Shown piece by piece: positions 54,795 through 64,000 of a stretch of DNA of 64,000 nucleotides. The stretch's first letter is position 1. Each line of letters opens with the position of its first letter. Source of the stretch: Liolophura sinensis (taxonomy: Eukaryota; Mollusca; Polyplacophora; Chitonida; Chitonidae); assembly GCF_032854445.1 (NCBI RefSeq), contig NC_088295.1, forward strand, positions 34,709,385 through 34,773,384. Reading direction: 5' to 3'. The translations under genes and the position numbers were made by a program. Under the pieces are notes generated by a model. It searched no databases. It worked only from the letters and a program-made list of their open reading frames with translations, and was not told the DNA's origin.

Positions 54795-56060
54795 TAGAAT
54801 GTAAGTTGTCGATAATGAAATAATAATTTATCTCAGTTGCGTTTTGATTGCAACTGTTCATATATCCAAAGTGGCTATCTAATTCAACACGATTAGACCC
54901 CTAGCCCCGAGTTAAGCGGGATTAGACATGAGCAGAGCGCCAGAGATTCTGGACGGTCTATCCATATTTACTTACAAGAGAATTATACTCGTGGTAAACC
55001 TTCAGAAACTTGAAGGATTTTAATGGAATAACCTTGACACACTAGTTTTTGCAGTAATCCCTTGTGACGTTGACTGAAATCTTCACATAAGATAGGATCT
55101 AACAAATGCCACAAGGCGAGATATGTACCCGCCATATGCAGAACCTTTCCGTGTATTGCTGTCTAAATAAGAATATTTTACAATGTCAGAATTGAAATTA
55201 TCCCTCCCTGCGAGAGAGGAAACCGTTTTAGTCTTTATACAAATATAGGTCCAGATAAGATGTACCATCTGGAGAGTATGCATGTGATTTCCTTTCAATC
55301 CAGCGGTGGATATGTATATGTCTTTCACCCCTTTTGATATATATGTATTGATTAAAGCTAGCAGATCATCAATATACTGTTTAGTGAATGAGAAAGATCG
55401 GGCCTGATGAGGATTACCCCTTAATAGTTTCTGCATATAGTCGTATTCATACCGTATATAAGGTATAAGTCAGTCAAAAGGGGGACACAATTGGCACCCA
55501 TCGGAATACACTCTTGATATAGGATTTTATATGAATGAGAAACTCAAGCAACTCGAAAAACGACGAAACATCCCATGAATGGCAAACCTTGCATGCAGTG
55601 GAATTGAAGAAGCCTTTGTTGCCTCTGACGCTAATGTAGCGTTGACCACTTTTATTAAACACCGATACAATCAATGATGAAATTCCATAAATTTACTGTG
55701 CAAGAAATTAAAGAGTAGAGAGGGTGGAGAAATGCCTAGTAGAGAAGTGCTTATACTGCACGTGTATTTGAGCGCCAGTTCTTTTTTTTTTCATTGAGAC
55801 GTTTTGAGTTTTCAAGGATCCACATAGTTAACACCAGAATTTTTTTCAATTGCACAACATTTCTTCCAAAATTACTTCTTGTAGTGCCTTCATTAAGAGG
55901 GTAGATACAAGTTTGATGGTACAGCTTCTCGACCCCACAATAAAGCGAGCTTTGTATGGGGATTTATGCATTTTTGGAATCCAGTAAATTAAGTTGTATC
56001 GGTGTGACAGGAAGGCACGGATACACACGTGTGTTTGAGAAAGGGCCGATGTTTTTAAAT
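54795..56060 (-). mobile_element. Penelope-like element remnant, right copy
   Basis: On the minus strand, in order: YWIPKMHKSPYKARFIVGS (about 55990-55930), SGQRYISVRGNKGFFNS (about 55650-55600), CIPMGANCVP (about 55505-55480), FTKQYIDDLLALIN (YIDD box about 55365-55376) and GYISRLVAFVRSYL. These are reverse-transcriptase motifs of Penelope-like elements. The frame breaks several times and no endonuclease domain is seen. It is longer than the left copy. Confidence 0.82.
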
Positions 56061-56120
56061 GCTTCCTAGAGTATTGGTCGCTCTAGAATACGTTGATGTT
56101 GCGGCAGTTGATAACATATG

Positions 56121-56121
<1 letters not shown>

Positions 56122-56184
<63 letters not shown>

Positions 56185-56195
56185 CTAAACATATG

Positions 56196-56243
<48 letters not shown>
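56122..56243. repeat. Two (TA)n tracts with duplicated leader
   Basis: TA runs at 56122-56180 and 56198-56243, each preceded by AACATATGCC. Confidence 0.95.
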
Positions 56244-56247
<4 letters not shown>

Positions 56248-57420
56248 GCATCATCTGACAGTCGACTTGTTGTCATGTTCGTGTGAGTTAGTTGAACGAA
56301 ATCAAAGATGGACCTCCTCTCCGTAGTACATGACCAATACATGCATACAGGCTATAAACCTACATAATTCATGCATGCGCGTGCTTATCTATACACTGTT
56401 GCTTTTCATTTACTAATTTAATTAACATTAACGCGATTATCACAGTTAGATGTGGGATCGCAGGTAGGCCTAATTAAATATGCAGGTACTGAACAAAAAT
56501 ACAACGGAGCTGAAAAACTGCTGTCTTGACGAATCTTGATTGCGTGTACAAATACATGTACGTATATCAGCGAGTGGGTGTCACGCACGTTCTATATCGT
56601 TGCTTAAGCATATCAAACATATAGAAAGACCATTTATGTTCGTCGTGTTTTGCGCTTAATTCAAGAGCTTTTTATGGCACAAATACCACATCATGTAACG
56701 GTACAGGCTTGTGTCCTGGTAGCATTTCTTTACTCAACATTTATTTGAATGCAGGTGTTGTACGCCACACTGATGATACGCCATATACAATTACAGTATG
56801 TAGGTACACCGCATGTACACCGCATGTACAATGTAGCTGACACGGCCGTTACTATTTATCTATATGTACTAATTAGGCCTATAGCCTACATTTCGATTGT
56901 GGTTAATCACCGATAGGCCTATGCGATTATATAGGCCTACAGTATATTGCTACACCTTCTAGCCCACCGACAAACAAACTCGGCGCAAACTGTAAGTTTA
57001 TGATTTTGTGTACAGTAAGCCTACCATGTCTACGTACATGGGCTTGATCTATGAACTATCCAATCTTGACATCACGCGAAACATGGCACGATACTATCAG
57101 ATTACAAAACCTGCCTCAACCCGCTAGAAATTGTAGGCCACACGACTTGTGATATAGGTATTTCTCAAAATTTGGTACTCAAGCCGAGGGACAAAATTAT
57201 ACCTTCCCAATAAAGAAAATTTTTTTATCTGCGATCTCCTGCTCCACACTTCAATCTAAAATCCACGTGCTGATATGCCCGCATGAAAAAATTTAAAAAA
57301 AGTGTTAGAAGCCTGCAGGCCTATACATATCCCTTGCACCATGTCTTACAAGTAGGTCAAAGATTACGTGCAGATCAACTTCTGTATCAAAATAGTCATA
57401 TCTAATCTGGCTGCTTGAGG
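56244..57420. other. Intergenic stretch, nothing recognised
   Basis: AT-rich. Several TAGGCCTA palindromes cluster at 56870-56945, without a recognised role. Confidence 0.35.
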
Positions 57421-58211
57421 AAGTATTAGTTTCTTCTTTCTTCCTTTCAGAAGGCTGAAGCTTTTATGATCGCTCGTTTGTGCAGAAATCCTGCTTTTTC
57501 AGATCTAACTTCGTCCGCGTGCGAGTTCTTACTCTACACCAATCAAACCGGGTCTAACGCAGTATCATAGCGCGAGCTGTCGATGTAAGCAGCCTTGTGA
57601 TTGGATAGGCGAGCGAGCCCACCTGTGATTGCTGAAGATATCAAAGAGAGCAGACGGAGCCGTGTTGTGAACAGGCGAGTGGCGGGCCGCTTTGTTTTAC
57701 TGACAGGCACCAGCGTTGCTACTCCTTGGCCCTGGAGATAATCTAACAGGAACATTTTACTCGACAGTATCGCGCGGACTCCAGCAAAGAAAAAAACCCC
57801 AAACCTTTGCCATCACTGCGCTCGTTCGAATGGTGTAAGGATTTTAAGTTAGTGTTGCTTGCCGCTCTCTTCCTCGAGTCAATGTCCGACAACAACTGAC
57901 AGTTCCAGATACGTGACTGGCTTTCACTGTTCAAACCATCCTTTGGCTCGGAGGGCAGTTCTGAGGCTTCCCTTATTGTCAGTTGCCACAAGGAAAAGCA
58001 TTATTGTTACCCGTACTCCATCTGTGTGTTGAAGACATCTCTTGGCAGAAGTGAGTCTGTTTTATTTGGAATTTAACGGGAGGACTTTCTCTAGCAGTAG
58101 CAGGCCGTACATACGTGTGTGTACGTGTTGTATTTGATCACAGACCGTATCAAATCGGCCGCTGACGACGATCTGATGTCACACTGCCTGCACATTTATA
58201 TGTTAGCCTCA
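57420..58211 (+). promoter_or_regulatory. Candidate promoter and first exon of a downstream plus-strand gene
   Basis: GC- and CpG-richer than its flanks, with two good donors: CAGAA|GTGAGT (donor GT near 58051) and CCTCAG|GTAAGT (donor GT at 58212). An ATG at 58174 opens MSHCLHIYMLAS into the second donor. No partner exon is visible in the remaining 5.8 kb. Confidence 0.35.
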
Positions 58212-61200
58212 GGTAAGTGAACAAGGTCTATCTGGTCTAATGTTAGCAAGCTTCATGCCGTTTCAGACTATTTCAGGATTTCTTTATCATTTAAAATTAT
58301 ACAATGCTCATTAAAGGCAAATACCTGACGTTTTAACTGCCGTGGTAAGTTTTTATACTTGTAGGCCTACATAGACAGAATGAACCGTGACTTCATCTTG
58401 GATAAAATTGTATGCAACTATTAAGGTTTTCATAGCTCACACAATGTCTGCATTGCAAACTCTCAAATGTTAGCATACTTTTATTTTATAATACTGAATG
58501 ACCAGTATTTATGTACATGTAGATATTTGTTTGGTAGTTAGAATATTAGCTGGACTAATGTACTTGATCAAAAAAAAAAACTCACAAATTTAGTTGTATT
58601 AGATTCCTTTCTTCATTAGTAAAAACATACATTTGTGGGTGGATGTTAGATGCCGTGTAAATGAATTGCCCACAATAATGAATTGTGTGTGATAATCTTT
58701 ATTTAATCCTTGAGGTTAATTTCAAGGACGTAGTATGAAAGGAAGCACTATAGGCCCTTCTGTTCCTGTATGCTCATTGTTGTTAACACTTGAGGAAAGG
58801 CGTTGTAATTGTTAGCTGAACTGCACTAATTCTTAACTACGGCTATTTATTGCAGATTCTAAATGTTTGACAGATAGAGGAGATTAATGTTTTTATTTGA
58901 AAAAACTTATTTTCTTGCCGTTTTTATGTTGATCTTTAGAAGTGGGAATTAAAGGTTTTTGTATTTAGTTCGGACTTATCAGTGTTAATTGTCCTGAATG
59001 TTTTGCAGAGTTCATTCTGAGAGGAGTTGACTGTTCCTTTGTGCATTGTCTTAGTATTTATTTTGTGTATATTTTTAGACCTGTTAAGGAGCTACCGATC
59101 ATTAAACTTGTATCAGTTAATTGAAGATGTGTGTGAACTGATGAACTCAGCGTGCATTGGAGTTGCCTACAGTCAGTGTGCAGCATCTCTGAGCAGCTGA
59201 ATAATTACTGTACTGTAGAGCGTTAGTATTACTTAGCAAAGGTTTAACTTACAACGTGTGGTCACTTTGTTTAACCTCAGGTATATTTCTGCTTCTGTTA
59301 GTGTGACTGTGTAAACTCATCTTAGCTTAATGTTATAGACACTCTTTCGATAGATTTAGAAAGAAAGAAATTGTATATTAAAAAAATGTTGTTTCATGCC
59401 ACTAGCCATTGGCCTAGTTGCTAGGTTTTTTATTTTTTTTATTTTTGTTTTTAACATATAGTGTGTTGCTAATTAATCATGTTGATGATGAAAAAAGATG
59501 CTGCTTTTTACCCACATTTTTTTGCTTGCTTTGCTGGATATCTTTACTTATTGTCTTCTTTCTGAGCTCTTTTCCCCCTTCAAAAACAGTTTCATAACCT
59601 TTGCCCTATTGTTCAAACACAGTTTCACTTGATGTGTCTCAACTAACTCCTACATGCCTGCATGTACACTTTAGCTGCCAGGTAAAGATGTTCGATTAGA
59701 TTCTCAAGTTGAAGTTGACTTAAGGAGAGGGGTATTAAAGGCAGATCTGTTTGGAATAGCAGTTTATACACAAGAGTCGGATAATTGTTACCTACATGTA
59801 CACATTAGGTGCGAAGTATGGGAGTCGTGGAAAATCTCTGGTGGGAGCTACATGTGGAGATGGATGAGATCTTGCTGGAAAGTCAAGGACATGGGTACGG
59901 AGTGAACAGGATTGGTCGAAGGCCTAACACTGTGTGAAAATTTGGCAGCTTTGTATCAGCTTTGGAGCTGCTCCAACCTGTAGTTGCATTTTTTGCTTCA
60001 GTAGTTGTTGCGCACATTTCTATATGTGAATCTGTTACAAGTAAGATTTTCTGATTCAAAGGAATTAAGTTAAATTATTATAAGAATAATGTACAGTAAT
60101 GAAAATAATTTTTTCATATTAATAATATTTGTTTAACACTTTTGAAGTTTTAACACTTTGGAAGTTCAGTCTGGCTGGCTTAACTCTTAATCATCTCAGT
60201 TGTAAGAAAAAAGTTTCTCCAAATTGGACAGAACCTAACATTCATTGCCCTTTTTTTTTTGGAGTAATTTATTAGCACATCGCATATGATATGCTTGTAA
60301 AGGTTGTTTTCCTTGATCAAGTGGATTTAAATGTAGCTTGACAAACTAATCGTATTTAAAGTTAGACAATAACACTAACACACTTATATGTAGTATGTCT
60401 TAAATTTAACTTACACAAGCGAAATGTACTGGATCAGCAAAACTGCACACCAGCTTGCCATTGCTTAACTCGGCATACTTGTCCACCTTCATATCCCCCC
60501 TGCTTTGTGTTCTTCTAATGAACTTGAAACGTGTAATTAACTTGATCATGACTTGGCAATGTGTATGTAGTGTACACATTTACATGTAAATGAGTAATTG
60601 ATCTGTGGTCTTAAAACATGGGCAGTTTTCCCCTCCTTTTTTTTACACTACATGTACATGGGTCATGTTAACCTAGTGCTCTTAGCCTTGCCAATTAATT
60701 AGTACATTTACATGCAAGGAAATACAGGAGATTACTGAATGTCTGTGGTCATAATTAAGTGTATGGTCATCATTTGATCTACGGCTCAGTTGTTGGCCTC
60801 CTGATTTATTGTACAACACCTAAAGCCTCCAGAAGCACACCTCAAAATGCTACTTTTGATGCCAAAACCTGAGTTTTTCCTGATAAGAAATTAATCCTAC
60901 TATTAATGAAGAAGTGACCATATAAGTTGAATGAATAAATCAGAATCCACTTGAAAAGTACTTTAATAACTTCAGGTGAAATGCACCATCCTAAGCGCTA
61001 GAAGAATTTTCTTTCTCACGCTTGTGGCTTTTCGTACTAAATGAAATAGGTTAAGTTAGAAATCAGTGCATAACCATTATAGTTACGCCTAGATGGTGAC
61101 AGTAATAGTTTTTCACCTGTGGTGAAATGTGTCCCCCAGTAATGGATTTAAAGAGCATTTGATTGGCATCAATAACCATTGCCTGAGGGCTTGTCTGTAC

Positions 61201-63119
61201 AGTGACAGAGTGCCCAGAACTGTAACAAACCACCATTGTACACATAATGCACTTTCGGTGGCAGATAGGTGTAAAAATAGTTTCCAGTCAATTGAACAGA
61301 CAAGGAATGGCCTGTGTTGATGAAAAAATTTATCCTATATGTGCTTTCACAGGACCAGAATCCATGAAAGCTGCACACATAACTCATAATGACACTCACA
61401 ATTTGCACACGTTGAGACGCGATTGATTTCTGTGAAGAAGGTACAGAGATTGTTTGAGAATAATTGAAAAAGCGCCAGTTTCATGCTTACTGTCTATAAT
61501 ACGAAGAGTAGGGTGATAAGATTTCTCTAGTTGGGTTATTTGCCATTTTTCATAGTTTAAACAGCTTGAGATCAATAGTAGGATGAGTGTGGGATGAGGA
61601 GAAGGCAGCAACCAGTAGGTTGATCTCAGCTGACTGTTTAGTCAACAGTATTTACCGGACACAGTCAGTTGATTAACACAGGTAAAAATACCCATGCGTC
61701 AGACAGGAGACAGTTTAATCTGTTCTGGAAATTTGCAGTTAACTGTCCACATATACAATCTTGTGTTGAGTTGAAAATTAAATCTGTTAGCTCATTTTGT
61801 TTTATTTTTATTTTTAAAGGTTTATTTTGTATTGAATTTTTTGAATTCTGAGACATCTGGAAGTTCTGTCAACAAATATTTCAGTAAATCATGCAAGTAT
61901 ATGTAAGAAGTAGGCTAAAACCATGTGTTTGACTAAAGCCTTAAGGCAGAAGGTTTGTCATGTACCTGGTGAAGGGTAGCAGTAAAGGGCTCAGCCTGTT
62001 TTTTCCAGCTGCTCTACCAAATGAACCTGACTGCCATTGCATAAATGAAATACCCTTGTATTCATTTAGGTCCTTATATGTATAGCCCTATATTTGAACG
62101 CACAAATAAATAGTGCTTCATTATGCTGGTATTGAAGCTGCTCATCCTTCAAGCATAACTTACTCCACATACATACATATTAAAAATATTATTCATGAAA
62201 ATCTGTTCAGGCACATCAGGTTATAAGTGTCCATAGCTCTAGGTGTTTGGCCAGGTCAGAGTAATACTGTTCTGAATCATTATGGGCTAGTGTTCATGTT
62301 CAACAAAAGTGAATCTTTGTATAATATACATCTATAACTCGATACGTCTTTGTGGTGTACATATACAAATATGCATAAACAAAGAAGGGTTGCTTATAAA
62401 TATATGTAGCCTCATCATTAACCCTGGTGAAGCAACAGCAAAAATATTATGGTATGGTAACATATTGTTAATTGTCAGCCAGTTTTGTTTACATCATATA
62501 TATGCATATTTGGCATATGTGTTCATGAAGGAATTCATGGACCTTGATGATGCTGGAACATGGTGAACCAAATGCATATTCATGGTAATGTACATTAATT
62601 TACAGTATATTCCATGATGTAAAGCTGTTTCCAATTGTTTGATAAATAGTACCTCAGTGAGTTCTTAATGCTTCTTCTAAGTTCTTGAATTTAGAGCTTA
62701 TATACTTTGCCTTTTATCACAACTAGATTTATATTGACCAGGCCAGGCCAAAATCAATTGCTCTTTGATCTGCATACATGTACATTGACCTATAAGCATA
62801 GTAAGGTTTTGTTTGTGAACCACACCCTTTCTATATTGACTCTCACATACATGTACATGTTCGATATCTACAGTGGCATGCTGAGTTGGCTGATATTATT
62901 TCTATCAGTGTTTGATCTAACTGTACATCATGTGCCTTTAGTTTTAATCATTCATATCCCCACTCAGCCCAAACCCTTGTAGTCTCACAGTGGTCACACA
63001 TATATACCGTGACAGTGGAAATCGGTTGTATAAATTTACTCATAATGTATGATGAAACTCAACTGTAGATATTCTGTTTATAAAGGTCTTGAAATAAGAC
63101 CATTGTAATCCTTCAACAT
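58212..63119 (+). other. Possible first intron of the downstream gene, or intergenic
   Basis: AT-rich; short ORFs only, none with a recognisable domain. T-rich tracts near 59427-59450 and 60250-60260. Confidence 0.3.
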
Positions 63120-63265
63120 TTTCGCGTGTTTGCAGGATGTTTGTTCCAGCATATTTTGATGGCATTACTCTGTACAGACTGATACAATTATACTTTTTTT
63201 GAAGCCCTGAAATTGCCTAACCCAACTGATGCAGTTTTCATGTATGAAAAGTTTGAGGAATTGTA
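63120..63265 (+). repeat. Dispersed repeat D, copy 4
   Basis: Contains GGCATTACTCTGTACAGACT and TTGAAGCCCTGAAATTGCCT, in plus orientation. Confidence 0.65.
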
Positions 63266-64000
63266 GTATTGACATCATCCAAATGAACAGTCAATGTTGA
63301 AACTCTGTTGATGAATATCCTACCTCATATGAACCTGGACATAGTTCTACAAGGTTGTAAATCCTGTAGTGATTGTTTCTGGCTTATACAGAGATTGGAT
63401 GACCAGGTACAGGGTACACGAGTTTTCCAATTCCATAACATTTAAGGTAAACTAAATAAATTACATCACAATTTTTCATAAAATTATGACCCGTCGGTTA
63501 AACATGTTCTTCCCATGATGTGGATGCATTACCGATTTAGCCGTATTATATATAATCATCCATTCACTCTTTATAAAATTATGTACTGTTGGTGACATCA
63601 CAGATCTGTTAACAGTATATATTCCATACGGAAATACAGAAGTTCTTGGGTTTATGAAAACACCAATTGATGTAATTACTAGCTTTGTTATGAAGCGAAG
63701 GAACATAGTGTTAGCGTATTTCTTCACCAACTTCTCCGAAATACCATAGAAAGCAGTTAATTATCACAAATCGGTCACGTTGGGGACTTTCTTATATAAA
63801 TACTGTTCTTGGTCTCACTAGGTTTGCCTTTTTTCTTTAATTGCGTTTGTTGCAATTATGACAGTGAGCTTTCCCATTTCCTCATGCATTGACATATGCT
63901 AGATTTCATATGGTAGTAGATTTCAATGTATTTATAGCTACATGTAAGTCTCCACCTGATGTTTACGTACATTTGGTATGTTTATGCTAAGTAAAGTCTC
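63266..64000. other. AT-rich sequence to the window edge, nothing recognised
   Basis: No supported exon, repeat or RNA gene seen on either strand. Confidence 0.35.

Noticed and set aside
56055-56342. ORFs with long IYIYIY stretches
   Set aside because: They are translations of (TA)n tracts.
57543-57991. Two minus-strand ORFs in the 57.5-58.0 kb block
   Set aside because: No known domain; more likely chance frames in a GC-richer promoter or 5' UTR region.

Overview
This is eukaryotic, animal genomic DNA. Small exons with GT-AG junctions alternate with AT-rich introns, and the sequence is scattered with tRNA-derived SINEs, other transposon remnants and microsatellites. The SINE tail resembles a deeply conserved invertebrate SINE 3' domain known best from molluscs. 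A lophotrochozoan, perhaps a mollusc, is my best guess, but the window alone does not prove it.

The left 38.7 kb holds two large non-classical cadherin genes arranged head to head. Cadherin L (minus strand, 10952 down to 221, running out of the window) has a signal peptide and about five extracellular cadherin (EC) repeats in 15 coding exons. Cadherin R (plus strand, 14642-38668) appears complete at both ends: signal peptide, about 14 EC repeats, a membrane-proximal alpha/beta domain, one transmembrane helix and a short basic tail, in 39 coding exons and about 1,813 residues. The first 15 coding exons of the two genes match one to one in intron phase and nearly in length, so they are diverged inverted duplicates. 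Between the start codons lie 3.7 kb with a CpG-richer core that could be a shared bidirectional promoter. Both proteins would act at the cell surface in calcium-dependent adhesion or recognition. Four single-base indels interrupt the reading frames: three in consecutive exons of R and one in L.

From 38.7 to 57.4 kb I find no convincing host gene. This part contains the probable 3' UTR of cadherin R, several SINEs, a degenerate minisatellite near 43.4 kb, an 11-bp-period CGAGATT-rich region near 45.2-46.2 kb, a Tc1/mariner-like transposase remnant near 48.3-48.7 kb, two inverted Penelope-like reverse transcriptase remnants (52.2-53.0 and 54.8-56.1 kb) and long (TA)n tracts.

From 57.4 to 58.2 kb there is a GC-richer block with good splice donors, possibly the first exon(s) of a plus-strand gene continuing past the window. 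The remaining 58.2-64 kb looks like intron or intergenic DNA with one dispersed repeat copy.

All exon models were made by reading splice sites and cadherin motifs by eye. No transcript or database evidence was used.
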